DNA of 64,000 nt from Hyalangium versicolor (GCF_020103695.1 NZ_JAHXBF010000028.1:1-64000); one strand, 5' to 3'; numbered from the stretch's first letter, positions 23,661 to 32,124 are shown. A program made the numbers and translations. Notes: a model not told the origin generated them from the sequence alone.

Positions 23661-24725
23661 CAGTCGCCGGAACCCGTGCCCGAGCACGATGAGCAGGAAC
23701 GCCAGGTTGCGTGGCATCAGCCCCGGCCAGAACAACGGCAGTGGCCCGGGGCGATCTGCTGCTCCTTCCGCCGGGAACTGCCGCGCCAGCCGTTCCGCCA
23801 GCCGTTCCATCCACTCCACGGTGCGAGGCCACTCCACCACCCCAGCGAGCCACTCGGGCGGAATGCCCTTCACTCCCACCGTGGCGCCCACCAGAGCGCC
23901 CACGATGGCTCCCGTGGTGTCGGCATCCCCGCCGAGCCGGATGATCTCCTCCACCGCGCGTCGGAAGTCTCCCGGGTGGCGCAGCCACACATAGAGCGCC
24001 GCCGGAACCGTGTGGAGCACGAACCCGGACACGCCGTGAGAGCGTCCGAACTTCCCCGCCATCCGTCGAGCCGACTCTCCACGCGAGAGGTACTCTCGCA
24101 AGGTGCGAACGGCGTCGCGGAGCTCGGGAGCCGACACGCGAAGCTCGAACTCCTCGAGGAGCGCATCGCCATCCACCCCGGCAGCGCCTCGCCGGGCCCC
24201 ATGCGCCGCGGCGAGCGCCACCAGGAGCGCGCCCTCCTCCGCGAGCACATCCCGGTGCGTCATCCGGCTGGAGGCTCGCACGAAGGCCTCCAGCCGCTCC
24301 GGTTGGTGCGCCAGGCACACTCCCAGGAGGGGGGCTCGCATGGCGGCACCGTTCCCCGAGGAGGCAATCCCACTGCGCTCCGGAGAGAACCCCAGCCACA
24401 GGCGAAGGATGGACAGCAGCGTGGCCCGGCCCAGTCCGGCAGGCAGGCTCAGCAGCCACGCTCGCAACCTCCAGCCCAGATTCCGAGCGAAGGCTGAGGC
24501 ATCATCGGGCTGCGCCAGGAGCGCCTGGCCCACCATGCACGCGTGCTCGGTGTCATCGCTGCCGAGCCCTCGCCCGAAGAAGAGCTGGTGGCGCAGCGGC
24601 CCATGCCCGAATCGGAGCGCTGCCTCACCCCGGGAGAGTCCCTCTCGCGGCAGGCCGAGCGCGTCTCCCACGAGCGTTCCGAGCAGCGCGCCCGCGATGA
24701 TCTCCTGTCGGCTCCTGGCCTCCAT
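23649..24725 (-). CDS. ADP-ribosylglycohydrolase family protein
   Basis: The 358-aa product matches the ADP-ribosylhydrolase (DraG/ARH) family. It begins AGALLGTLVGDALGLPREG, has the metal-site motif GLGSDDTEH near residue 55 and ends its core with RLGGDADTTGAIVGAL near 265, all typical Mg-binding signatures. Family members remove ADP-ribose from proteins or small molecules. The C-terminal 50 residues end in a hydrophobic stretch (LAFLLIVLGHGF) that is not part of the fold. No ADP-ribosyltransferase is nearby; closeness to the Septu-like pair may be chance. Confidence 0.9.
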   Translation of the reverse strand: MEARSRQEIIAGALLGTLVGDALGLPREGLSRGEAALRFGHGPLRHQLFFGRGLGSDDTEHACMVGQALLAQPDDASAFARNLGWRLRAWLLSLPAGLGRATLLSILRLWLGFSPERSGIASSGNGAAMRAPLLGVCLAHQPERLEAFVRASSRMTHRDVLAEEGALLVALAAAHGARRGAAGVDGDALLEEFELRVSAPELRDAVRTLREYLSRGESARRMAGKFGRSHGVSGFVLHTVPAALYVWLRHPGDFRRAVEEIIRLGGDADTTGAIVGALVGATVGVKGIPPEWLAGVVEWPRTVEWMERLAERLARQFPAEGAADRPGPLPLFWPGLMPRNLAFLLIVLGHGFRRLLPP

Positions 24726-24766
24726 GCGGGCCAGGGTGTCACATCTGGCTCAGAGAGAGCAGGGGC

Positions 24767-25294
24767 TCAGCCGCGGTCGTCCCGCCCGTCGAGCTTGCGC
24801 ATCTTCTCCTGCATCCTCTCGCGCATCCTCTCCTTGTACTTTGTCTTGAACTGGGAGAGCCGGCTCTCGAAGCGGGCCATGAAGAGCGCCAGCTTCGCGC
24901 GCTTCTGCGGCGGCATATCCTTGGACAGCGCCTGGAACATCTCCCGATCCAGCGCCGTCAGCTGCGCCCGGGCGTCGAAGGCCTTCTGCGCCGCTTGATC
25001 CACCTGGGCCATCGCCGCGGTGTCTCCCCGGGCCGCGCGCTGGAGGAGCTCCGCCGATTCGCGCACCTGCTGCCGCAGCGGGCGGCGCCGCTCGTCGAAC
25101 TTGCGCAGCGTCTCGGCCAGTTGGAGCGCCTGGGCGGTGTCCAGCTCCAGCGCCTCCGAGAGCCCTACCACGCGCGCGGTGCGCATCTGCCGCTCCGCCT
25201 CCAACTCGGCCTCCTGCTGGGCGTCGGGAGGCGCGGCGAGCACCCCGAAGGGCGCCAGCGTCAGCATCAACAGGGCCACTCGAATCGGCTTCAT
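24767..25294 (-). CDS. Periplasmic Spy/CpxP-like protein
   Basis: The 175-aa product has a signal peptide (KPIRVALLMLTLAPFGVLA, cleaved near residue 21) and a wholly helical, charged mature part rich in Arg, Glu, Gln and Ala. Helices such as ALELDTAQALQLAETLRKFDERR resemble Spy/CpxP-family periplasmic chaperones or metal sensors. Its ATG overlaps the anti-sigma stop in TGATG, so translation is coupled. It is probably a target or modulator of the sigma/anti-sigma pair. Confidence 0.65.
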   Translation of the reverse strand: MKPIRVALLMLTLAPFGVLAAPPDAQQEAELEAERQMRTARVVGLSEALELDTAQALQLAETLRKFDERRRPLRQQVRESAELLQRAARGDTAAMAQVDQAAQKAFDARAQLTALDREMFQALSKDMPPQKRAKLALFMARFESRLSQFKTKYKERMRERMQEKMRKLDGRDDRG

Positions 25295-25824
25295 CACAGC
25301 GACTCTCCATCCATGTCCAGGAACAGCTCACTCGCGGAATCGTCCGCGTCGTCCTCGTCGCCCCAGTCCTCGTCGAAGCTGGCGGGATCGATCGCATCGC
25401 CCAGCGGATCCGCCGCCGCCCACTCCTCGAAGTCCGCCTGCGTGTCCGAGCCCACCGAGGCGGACACGGGTTGGGGCACGGCGCTCGGAGTCCGCGGAGA
25501 CCGGAGCGACGGGCCCACCACCACCAGCACCGCGGCCGCCGCGGCCAGCAACGCACCCGCCGTCCGAGCCCGGAACGCCTTGCGCACCTGCGTCCGCCGC
25601 CACGTGCTCAGCGTCTGCTGGGGCAGGGCCTCCATCCGCTCCCGCATGGCCGGGGACACCGGCGGCAGCGCCACCGCGTCGAGCATGCGCGCGGTGGACT
25701 CGAACTCGCTCCGGCAGGCCGCGCAGGAGGCCAGGTGCTCGCGTACCCGGGCCTCGTCAGCGGGCTCCAGTGCCCCCGCGGCATGGAGCGTCAACAGCTC
25801 CTCCTGGTCCTGGCACGCGCTCAT
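25294..25824 (-). CDS. Zinc-finger anti-sigma factor
   Basis: The 176-aa protein has an N-terminal zf-HC2 domain with the ZAS motif HLASCAAC (His-x3-Cys-x2-Cys) near residue 30, a single membrane helix (AGALLAAAAAVLVVVG, about 92-107) and a very acidic C-terminal part. ZAS anti-sigmas bind their ECF sigma in the cytoplasm and release it on a signal. It overlaps the sigma gene by 4 nt (ATGA), the usual coupling for cognate pairs. Confidence 0.85.
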   Translation of the reverse strand: MSACQDQEELLTLHAAGALEPADEARVREHLASCAACRSEFESTARMLDAVALPPVSPAMRERMEALPQQTLSTWRRTQVRKAFRARTAGALLAAAAAVLVVVGPSLRSPRTPSAVPQPVSASVGSDTQADFEEWAAADPLGDAIDPASFDEDWGDEDDADDSASELFLDMDGESL

Positions 25825-26459
25825 TCGCGGCCCTCCTCAGTCGTGCCAGCCACCTCGGCCTTCAACCGCTTCACGGCGTGGTGGAACTGCACCTTGGCGT
25901 TGTTCTCGGTGATGCCGAGCGTCTCGGCAATGTCTCGAAAGGGCAGCTCCGCATCCACCCGGAGCGTGAGCACCTCGCGCTGGCGGCGGGGCAGGGCGAG
26001 CACGGCGGACTGGATGTGCCGATCGCGCTCCTGGCGCTCCAGCGCTTCCTGGGGGGACTCCCGCCCGTCCACGGCGGCATCCTCCACCTCGGTCAGCACG
26101 GCGGGGCGCCAGCGGCTCCCCTGGCGCGCGTGGTTCTTGGCCAGGTTGAGGGCGATGCGCACCAGCCAGGAGCGGAACGGGGTGGGGCTGCCGGGTTTCC
26201 AGCGGGCGAAGACGCGGCTCGAGGCCTCCAGGGCCCGCAGGAAGGCCTGCTGCGCCAGGTCGGCGGCATCCTCGGGGCGGGGAGCGAAGCGGCGGACGAG
26301 CGACAGGACGAGCGATCGGTAGCGCTCCACCAGGGCGCCGAAGGCTGCCTCGTCGCCGTCCAGGAAGGCGCGGCACAGCACCTCATCCGAGAGTGCCGGA
26401 GCGCTCGCCAGCGCCAACCGGGGGAGCTTGGAGCCTCCCTTTGTCTGCCATGCCGTCAC
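25821..26459 (-). CDS. ECF-type RNA polymerase sigma factor
   Basis: The 212-aa protein has region 2 (about 38-110: FGALVERYRSLVLSLVRRF, DAADLAQQAFLRAL, FRSWLVRIALNLAKNHAR) and region 4 (about 150-205: LPRRQREVLTLRVDAELPFRDIAETLGITENNAKVQFHHAVKRL). Both are classic ECF sigma-70 signatures. It heads an operon with its anti-sigma and a periplasmic helical protein. The GTG at 26459 is the earliest start; the ribosome site is unclear and a start some codons later is possible. A promoter of ECF type may lie just upstream, implying autoregulation. Confidence 0.9.
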   Translation of the reverse strand: MTAWQTKGGSKLPRLALASAPALSDEVLCRAFLDGDEAAFGALVERYRSLVLSLVRRFAPRPEDAADLAQQAFLRALEASSRVFARWKPGSPTPFRSWLVRIALNLAKNHARQGSRWRPAVLTEVEDAAVDGRESPQEALERQERDRHIQSAVLALPRRQREVLTLRVDAELPFRDIAETLGITENNAKVQFHHAVKRLKAEVAGTTEEGRE

Positions 26460-26465
26460 GAAGGC

Positions 26466-26494
26466 TTGAACACGCGGGGGGCCAGAAGGTTACA
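26466..26494 (-). promoter_or_regulatory. Candidate ECF-type promoter of the sigma operon
   Basis: On the minus strand, TGTAACC (26494-26488) and CGTG (26474-26471) are placed with 15 bp between AAC and CGT, close to the AAC...CGT spacing of many ECF promoters. Transcription would begin only a few bases before the GTG at 26459, implying a very short leader or a start slightly further in. Confidence 0.3.
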
Positions 26495-26634
26495 AGCCCC
26501 TGCGGAACCGGGGTTTTACCCGGAGTGAGGGGTAGGACTCGGAATGGGGCGGGTGAGGGACGCATTGGGTTGCCGCATTGCGTCCGTCGCTGACACAATA
26601 CCCTTCCAGGTCCCTTCCCCGGGGCCCCCTCTCT

Positions 26635-27219
26635 ATGTCGACGGCAGGCTCTCCCCCCAACTCCCGCATCAAGGGCACGGTGCTCATCTCCCGGCTGAAC
26701 CTGGTGCGCCAGCAGGGGGGGCAGGCTCGGCTGGAGGAGGTGCTCAAGCGGCTGCCGCCCATGGACCAGGCGCTGCTGCGGAAGATGATCCTCCCCATCA
26801 ACTGGTACCCGTTTGAGCTCAACCTGCGCCTGGACGAGGCCATCGCGGATGTGCTGTCTCCCGAGGATCGCACCCAGGCCTTCATGGACATGGGGCGGGC
26901 CTCGGCGGACGAGAACCTCAAGGGGGCGCAGCACGTCTTCGTCCGGCCGGGCGAGCCGCAGTTCCTGCTGAGCCAGGCGCCGCAGATCTACCGCTTCTAT
27001 TACGCGGTGGGCTCGCGCACCTACGAGAAGACGGGGCCGAAGTCCGCCACCCTGCGCACCTTTGGCGCGGAGAACGTCACCGAGACGGACTGCCTCACCA
27101 TCGTCGGCTGGCACCAGCGCGCCATCGAGCTGTCCGGAGGACGGGCCGTGCGTGTCGCCCACCCCTTGTGCGTGGCCAAAGGCGCCCAGCACTGCGAGTA
27201 CCTGTGTCAGTGGGACTAG
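26635..27219 (+). CDS. Myxobacterial paralogous family protein (TIGR02265/DUF2378-like)
   Basis: The 194-aa product shows the pattern of a family multiplied in myxobacteria: KGTVLISRLNLVRQQGG, WYPFELNLRLDEAI, DMGRASADENL, FYYAVGSRTYEKTGP, GWHQRAIELSGGRAVRV and a final CVAKGAQHCEYLCQW. The Gly-Cys-His pattern at the end recalls V4R-type ligand-sensing domains. Function is unknown; many members accompany kinases or regulators. It diverges from the sigma operon and its end overlaps the converging peroxiredoxin by 4 nt. The ATG at 26635 has a weak ribosome site. Confidence 0.7.
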   Translation: MSTAGSPPNSRIKGTVLISRLNLVRQQGGQARLEEVLKRLPPMDQALLRKMILPINWYPFELNLRLDEAIADVLSPEDRTQAFMDMGRASADENLKGAQHVFVRPGEPQFLLSQAPQIYRFYYAVGSRTYEKTGPKSATLRTFGAENVTETDCLTIVGWHQRAIELSGGRAVRVAHPLCVAKGAQHCEYLCQWD

Positions 27220-27698
27220 GCGTGTGAGCGCTCGGCGCCCTCGGGTGGGAGCGGATGCGCCTGGAGGTACTTCAGCACGTCATCCAGGTGGCGGTGGACG
27301 CGGACCTCGTGGCGGATGATGGATTCGATGCGGCCGGCCGGATCGATGATGAAGGTGATGCGCCGGTCCACCTTGAGCACGGGCCAGAGCACGTCATAGG
27401 ACGTGCTGATGAGGCGGCGCTCGTCGCCAATGAGGGCGAAGTGGATGTCCTCCTGTGCGGCGAAGGCGCACTGGGTGCTCACCGAGTCCACGGAGACGCC
27501 GACCAATTCGGCGCCCAGGGCCTGGAGGCGGGCCTGGTTGTCGCGGAAGGCGCGAATCTCGATCGTGCAGCCGATGGTGAAGGCCCGGGGGAAGAAGAAG
27601 AGCACGACGCGGCGTCCCCGGAGGGCGCGCAGAGAGACGGGTTGCCCCTGACAGTCGGTAGCAGTGAAGTCCGGCGCTGAATCTCCGACCTGGATCAT
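27216..27698 (-). CDS. Peroxiredoxin (BCP/AhpC-TSA family)
   Basis: The 160-aa thioredoxin-fold protein has the peroxidatic motif PRAFTIGC (P-x3-T-x2-C) near residues 39-46 and typical ends (IQVGDSAPDFTATDCQGQPVSL; RRITFIIDPAGRIESIIRHE). It reduces peroxides in the cytoplasm. The BCP resolving Cys five residues after the active Cys is replaced (CTIEIR), so resolution must use another Cys, such as those near 16 or 77, or a partner. Confidence 0.88.
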   Translation of the reverse strand: MIQVGDSAPDFTATDCQGQPVSLRALRGRRVVLFFFPRAFTIGCTIEIRAFRDNQARLQALGAELVGVSVDSVSTQCAFAAQEDIHFALIGDERRLISTSYDVLWPVLKVDRRITFIIDPAGRIESIIRHEVRVHRHLDDVLKYLQAHPLPPEGAERSHA

Positions 27699-27801
27699 CC
27701 GGGTTCCCCTGTGACTTTCCCACCCCTACCACGGACCTTCTGCACATGACGAATACGATGGGTGGATTGCGGGCACGGTTTTCGAGTTAAGGTTGGCCGC
27801 C

Positions 27802-28968
27802 GTGCTTCCTACCAAACAAGTCCTTGTCTCGCAGGTGTTCCAGTCGCGGCTGGCCCAGGCCCTGGGCGTCACCCGGGTGGCGCGGGTGACGGGGTTGGAC
27901 CGTACGGGGGTGGAGGTGGCGTGCGCCGTCCGCCCCGGCGGCCATGTGCTCCAGGTGTGCAACGGCAAGGGGCTCACCTATGAGGGTGCGGCCCTGGGGG
28001 CGCTCTTCGAAACGGCCGAGCTGTGGGCCGCGGAGCACGTGTCCCCCGGCCGGCTGGTGTGGGGTTCGCGGGCGGAGCTGGATGGGCGCAACGCCGGGGC
28101 CTGGAGCGCCGAGGCGCTGGGCTCGGCGGGGAGGATGGTGGACTCGCGGCTGTGGGGGGACTCGGTGCGGTGCGCGTGGCGGCAGGCCACGGAGCTGCAC
28201 TCGGGGCGCGCGGTGTGGGTGCCGGCGCAGGGCGTGCACTGTCCGCCCGGGGGCTCGGTGGCGCTGGGGCCGGTGTGTGTCGCGTGGACGAGCAATGGCT
28301 CCGGGGCGCACCCGGATGCCCAGCGTGCGCTGCTGCATGCGCTGCTGGAGGCCTCGGAGCGGGATCAGCTCGCTCGGGCGCTGCCGGGTGGGTGGACGGA
28401 GGAGGCGGTCCGGCGGCGGATGCTGGGGCCCTCGGCGATCGCGCGGGGAGCGCCTCGCACGGCGGCGCTGGCGCGAACGCTTCGGGAGCGGGGGTTCGGG
28501 GTGTACCTCTTCGATGCCACGCCCACCTCGCGGACTCCTGGAGCGGCGGGGCTGCCCGTGGCCGCGGCGGTGCTGGTGGATGAGGAGGAGGGGCCGGTGC
28601 CGCTCACGGCGGGCTATGCGTGCGCGCTGGGGCGGGATGAGGCGCTGTTGCGCGCCCTGCTGGAGGCGGCCCAGTCGCGCCTCACGGACATTCACGGCGC
28701 TCGGGAGGACGTGGCGGCGACGGATCGGGATGCCGCGCGCGGTTTCGCCCGTGTCTGCGCTTCGGTGCGCTCCAAGCGGCGCATCGAGGGCATGCCGGAC
28801 TTCTCCGCGGACACCTCCGCGCCAGCTCGCGGGGTGAAGCGCGTGCTGCGGCAGTTGCAGCGCGCGGGTTTCACGCAGGTGGCCGCTGTCACGCTGGACT
28901 CGCCCGTGCCCGGACTGCACGTCCGGCGGGTGGTGGTGCCGGGCATGCGCATCTCGGAGCTCCTATGA
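27802..28968 (+). CDS. YcaO-domain protein (RiPP cyclodehydratase/thioamidase type)
   Basis: The 388-aa product has a YcaO fold: GLDRTGVEVACAVRP, GKGLTYEGAALGALFETAELWAAE (an ATP-site helix), SNGSGAHPDAQRALLHALLEASERD and GRDEALLRALLEAAQSRLTDIHGAREDV. YcaO enzymes use ATP to activate peptide backbone amides, making azolines, thioamides or amidines. A TfuA-like gene overlaps by 4 nt. No dehydrogenase or E1-like partner is present. I chose GTG at 27802 (AAGG about 10 nt upstream) over a TTG three codons earlier. Confidence 0.88.
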   Translation: MLPTKQVLVSQVFQSRLAQALGVTRVARVTGLDRTGVEVACAVRPGGHVLQVCNGKGLTYEGAALGALFETAELWAAEHVSPGRLVWGSRAELDGRNAGAWSAEALGSAGRMVDSRLWGDSVRCAWRQATELHSGRAVWVPAQGVHCPPGGSVALGPVCVAWTSNGSGAHPDAQRALLHALLEASERDQLARALPGGWTEEAVRRRMLGPSAIARGAPRTAALARTLRERGFGVYLFDATPTSRTPGAAGLPVAAAVLVDEEEGPVPLTAGYACALGRDEALLRALLEAAQSRLTDIHGAREDVAATDRDAARGFARVCASVRSKRRIEGMPDFSADTSAPARGVKRVLRQLQRAGFTQVAAVTLDSPVPGLHVRRVVVPGMRISELL

Positions 28969-30137
28969 AACGCCGTCCCGAGGATCTCGTCGTCTTCCTG
29001 GGTCCCTCTCTGCCCGCGGAGGAGGCTCGCAAGCTGGCGAACTGCCGCGTGCTGCCTCCAGCTCGCCAGGGGGATGTGTGGCGGGCGCTCTCGCTGCGGC
29101 CACGGGTCATCGCGCTGGTGGATGGTGTCTTCGAGGCGCAGCCCTCCGTGTGGCACCACGAGCTGCTGGCCGCGCTGGAGGCGGGCGTGGCCCTCTACGG
29201 CGGTGCGAGCATGGGCGCACTGCGAGCGGCGGAGCTGGCTGCCCACGGCATGGTGGGCGTGGGGCGCATCTTCGAGGGGTATCGGGAGAGGGTGCTGGTG
29301 GATGACTCGGAGGTGGCGCTGCTGCACGCGGATGCGGAGCATGGGTACCGGCCGCTCACCGTTCCCCTGGTGAACGTGCGGCACGTGGTGGCCCAGGCGC
29401 GTGCGGCTCGGGTGCTCAACCAGCGGCAGGCGCGTGCGGTGGTGGCGGCGGCCGAGGGCCTCTTCTACCAGGAGCGCACCTGGCGCCGGATCCTGGAGTC
29501 CGTTCGCCCGTCCTGGCCCGCGACCACGCGCGGAGACTGGGAGGGGTGGTTCTCTCGAGGGGTGGAGGATCTCAAGCGGATGGATGCCATCGCCTGCATC
29601 CAAGCCGCGGCGGCATTCGTGTCCTCGCCTCGGACGGTGCAGCCGCCGCGCGGTGCGGCCCGGCCTCCGCCTTCGTCGCTGGTGCGGCGGAGGAGGCTGG
29701 CGGATGACGTGTCCGTGCTGGGGGGTAGGGCGGTGCCCTCGGCGCAGGTGATGGCGGCACTGCAGCGGGCGCCGGACAGCGTGGAGCTGGCCGAGGCGGG
29801 CCTGAAGCGGGCGTTGCTGGCGGGCTGGGCTCGCTCGCTGGGGCTCGAGCCGGATGAAGAGGAGGTGGAGGCGGCGGAGGCGGAGTGGTGGCGGAGCCAT
29901 GGGGTGCGGTCCTCGGAGCGGGATGCGTTCCTGGCGGCGAGCGGGCTGGATGGGCCGGGGCTGCGGAGGCTGTGCGAGGAGCGTGCGCTGGAGCGGCTCA
30001 TGTTGTCCCATGCACAGCGCGTGTTGCCGGACGGCCCCTCTTGGGAGGAGGCGCTCGCGTCCGAGGCGCGCGTCCAGGGCCGCTGGGTGGAGGTGGTGCA
30101 AGGAGCAACCCGGGCCCGGCGGTCCCGCGCCCGTTGA
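28965..30137 (+). CDS. TfuA-like protein, partner of YcaO
   Basis: The 390-aa product carries a TfuA core in residues about 1-200: VVFLGPSLPAEEAR, IALVDGVFEAQPSVWHHELLAAL, the family motif YGGASMGALRAAELAAHGM, then DDSEVALLHA and RPLTVPLVNVRHVV. TfuA proteins assist YcaO, in known cases in thioamide formation or trifolitoxin-like maturation. A second, Ala/Arg-rich helical half (about 215-390) is longer than the core and unassigned. The ATG overlaps the YcaO stop (ATGA), so the two are translationally coupled. Confidence 0.88.
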   Translation: MKRRPEDLVVFLGPSLPAEEARKLANCRVLPPARQGDVWRALSLRPRVIALVDGVFEAQPSVWHHELLAALEAGVALYGGASMGALRAAELAAHGMVGVGRIFEGYRERVLVDDSEVALLHADAEHGYRPLTVPLVNVRHVVAQARAARVLNQRQARAVVAAAEGLFYQERTWRRILESVRPSWPATTRGDWEGWFSRGVEDLKRMDAIACIQAAAAFVSSPRTVQPPRGAARPPPSSLVRRRRLADDVSVLGGRAVPSAQVMAALQRAPDSVELAEAGLKRALLAGWARSLGLEPDEEEVEAAEAEWWRSHGVRSSERDAFLAASGLDGPGLRRLCEERALERLMLSHAQRVLPDGPSWEEALASEARVQGRWVEVVQGATRARRSRAR

Positions 30138-30153
30138 GGTGACACGCGGAGAC

Positions 30154-30348
30154 ATGGCGGGACATCGGCTCACCTCCGTGGGGGAGAGCGGGCTGATGGA
30201 TGCATGGCAATCGTCTCTGGGGAGCGTTCAGTGTTGGATGCCCAGGGAGGGAGCGCTTCGGGGGGAAGTGGCGCACGAGATCGGGCGCCGCAACTTCCCG
30301 GGCACGTTCGCGCCGGTCTCTGCCGGTGAAGCGTTGCCATGCGTTTGA
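30154..30348 (+). CDS. Doubtful 64-aa ORF directly after TfuA
   Basis: An ATG at 30154 with GCGGAG just upstream opens a 64-codon frame that overlaps the next lipoprotein gene by 10 nt. It contains SSLGSVQCWMP and ends EALPCV. Third-position GC is clearly lower than in neighbouring genes, which argues against a long-established gene. It is listed because it is the only small ORF beside the YcaO-TfuA pair that could encode a substrate peptide. Confidence 0.2.
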   Translation: MAGHRLTSVGESGLMDAWQSSLGSVQCWMPREGALRGEVAHEIGRRNFPGTFAPVSAGEALPCV

Positions 30349-30863
30349 AGAATTCTTCGGCCTTTCTGCTCCTGGTGCTCGGGGGATGTTCTGGAGCGGA
30401 GTTCTCCGAGCCCCCCATGCCTCCGCCCTCGCGAGACGAGCGGGCGGATGATGAGGACCAGGCGCCGCGCGAGCTGGCCGGAGAAGCCAGGGCTACCGGC
30501 GAAGACAGGCCCCCGGTGGTAATGCTCTCATCACCGGAGGAGGGAGCCCGCTACCAGCCTGGAGCCTCCATCACTTTCGAGGCCCGTGCCACGGATCCGG
30601 AGGACGGTGGGCTGCCCGCGAGTGCCTTCACATGGAAGGTGGACTTTCACGAAGGGGGCAAGGTGTATGCCTTCGTGCCGCCGATCAGCGGGATGGCGCG
30701 AGGCACGTTCACGGCGCCGGCCGTGGAGGGGGCGGAGGGTCCCCGGTGGTACCGCATCCACCTGCAGGTGAAGGACAGGCACGGAAACACCTCGGCGGTG
30801 TTCCGGGACGTGCGTGCCCAGGAGCCGAGCGGCGACAAGCCTTCACCCGTTCACGTCCGCTGA
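30339..30863 (+). CDS. Lipoprotein with PKD/Big-like beta domain
   Basis: The 174-aa product has a lipoprotein signal (RLKNSSAFLLLVLGGC, lipobox near residue 17), an acidic low-complexity linker, then a beta domain from about 65 (RPPVVMLSSPEEGARYQPGASITFEARATDPEDGGL) to about 160. The repeated P-x-x-G and DPEDG turns resemble PKD/bacterial Ig-like modules found in secreted carbohydrate-binding or adhesive proteins. It is probably anchored in the outer or inner membrane. It ends facing the cytochrome operon. Confidence 0.75.
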   Translation: MRLKNSSAFLLLVLGGCSGAEFSEPPMPPPSRDERADDEDQAPRELAGEARATGEDRPPVVMLSSPEEGARYQPGASITFEARATDPEDGGLPASAFTWKVDFHEGGKVYAFVPPISGMARGTFTAPAVEGAEGPRWYRIHLQVKDRHGNTSAVFRDVRAQEPSGDKPSPVHVR

Positions 30864-30901
30864 CGGGACTTCGGAAGGAGAGGCCGGTCCGGGCGCGGAC
30901 C

Positions 30902-30937
30902 GAGCCAACCTGTCTGCTTGGTGGACAGGTTTGGCTC
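30902..30937. terminator. Long hairpin between convergent genes
   Basis: GAGCCAACCTGTC (30902-30914) pairs with GACAGGTTTGGCTC (30924-30937) over 13 bp with one bulged base and a 9-nt loop. It lies between a rightward lipoprotein gene and a leftward cytochrome gene, so a bidirectional terminator is likely, although no long T tract follows. Confidence 0.5.
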
Positions 30938-30987
30938 AGGCGCGCCCGGAGGGGCAGCTCTCCCAACGGGCTCGTCATTCAAGGAGC

Positions 30988-32124
30988 TCAGCCGCCCATC
31001 GCCTGGGGGGCATCGTTTTCGCAGGCGCCTGGCATCTGTTGGATCCACTCCCGAATGAGCGCCACGCCCTCGTCATGGGTGAGCGAGCGTCCCAGCTCCG
31101 GCATCATGACGCCCGGGTCCTGCGAGTCCATGCGGTACACGAGGATCGAGCGCGTCGGCTGTCCCGGGACGATGTCGAAGGGCAGGTTCTTGCCGGCGCC
31201 TCGCCCGGCGGCCACGGGCGCCTTGCATCGGCCGAGCGTGTGAGGCTCCTTCTCCAGGGCGGACAGGTAAAGCCCGGAGCTCGCGGCGGGCCCGTTCCGG
31301 TCATGGCAGTGCGCGCAGTTTGCGTCGAGATACGCCCGGGCGCGCTGCTCCACGGAGCCCGTGCTCGCGTCATTCCAGACGGCGTTTCGAGGCGCTGCGG
31401 CAGGCTCGGGAGCGCCCTTGAGGTAGCCCACGCGAGTCAGCCGTGTGAGCTGGTTTTCAGGCCCCTCGTCATACGAGTAGCTCCGGTTGAGGTGCCGGGC
31501 CTGGAGGCCGATGGGCGTCATCACCTTGTTGCGCTCATGGCAGCCCTGACACTGGTTCACATTGGGAATCATGTAGTGGGCGAACAGCTTCTCACCGGAT
31601 CCATGAGTCACCTCCACGGCGCGGCTGGAGCCCACCACTTCCAGCGTGGCCTCGGTGCCCTCGTCGTTCCACACGTAGGGGAGGGCAATCCATCCCTGCT
31701 TCGCATGCACGAGGATGCGCGTCTCGACGGGCCGGAAGCGTTTGTCCGCATTGCCCGCCGTCCGCCGAGCCCCGGTGGCTGCCGGCACCTTGCCATCGGC
31801 CGGGTACATGAAGGTCTTCGAGATGACCGTGCCCACGGGGAAGTCGAACGCCTCTGAATCCCGGTACGTGGCCGACTGGCCCGGAGGCACCCAGATCGTC
31901 CGGTACTTCTCCGCGTAGTCCGTGAACAGCGAAGTGTTCAGCTCGTAGGGGATGACGCCGGCATTGGGTTCGAGCGTCCAGCCCGTACCCTGGAAGAGCC
32001 CCCACGCCGACAGCTTCTCCGGATAGGGATCCTCCACGAAGGTGTGGACCTCTCCACGCCCCTTGCTGCATCCCCACAGCCCGAGGGCCACCAGGAGCAG
32101 GCTCCTTCCCAGTATCCGGCTCAC
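30988..32124 (-). CDS. Di-heme cytochrome-like lipoprotein (TIGR03806/SO_2930-type)
   Basis: The 378-aa product has a lipoprotein signal (LLLVALGLWGC) and two CxxCH heme sites, NQCQGCHER near residue 205 and NCAHCHDRN near 285. Distal Met ligands such as GVMMPE near 345 are visible. Flanking motifs (LSAWGLFQG, IPYELNTSLFTDYAEKYRTIWVPPG, FPVGTVISKTF) match the family TIGR03806, which regularly pairs with a beta-helix protein of TIGR03805. It overlaps that partner upstream by 4 nt. Electron-transfer role is inferred from the hemes; the pair's function is unknown. Confidence 0.85.
   Translation of the reverse strand: MSRILGRSLLLVALGLWGCSKGRGEVHTFVEDPYPEKLSAWGLFQGTGWTLEPNAGVIPYELNTSLFTDYAEKYRTIWVPPGQSATYRDSEAFDFPVGTVISKTFMYPADGKVPAATGARRTAGNADKRFRPVETRILVHAKQGWIALPYVWNDEGTEATLEVVGSSRAVEVTHGSGEKLFAHYMIPNVNQCQGCHERNKVMTPIGLQARHLNRSYSYDEGPENQLTRLTRVGYLKGAPEPAAAPRNAVWNDASTGSVEQRARAYLDANCAHCHDRNGPAASSGLYLSALEKEPHTLGRCKAPVAAGRGAGKNLPFDIVPGQPTRSILVYRMDSQDPGVMMPELGRSLTHDEGVALIREWIQQMPGACENDAPQAMGG

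Noticed and set aside
23649..24725. ADP-ribosylglycohydrolase as a third component of the Septu-like system
   Set aside because: It is convergent, separated by a hairpin, and known Septu systems do not need such a gene.
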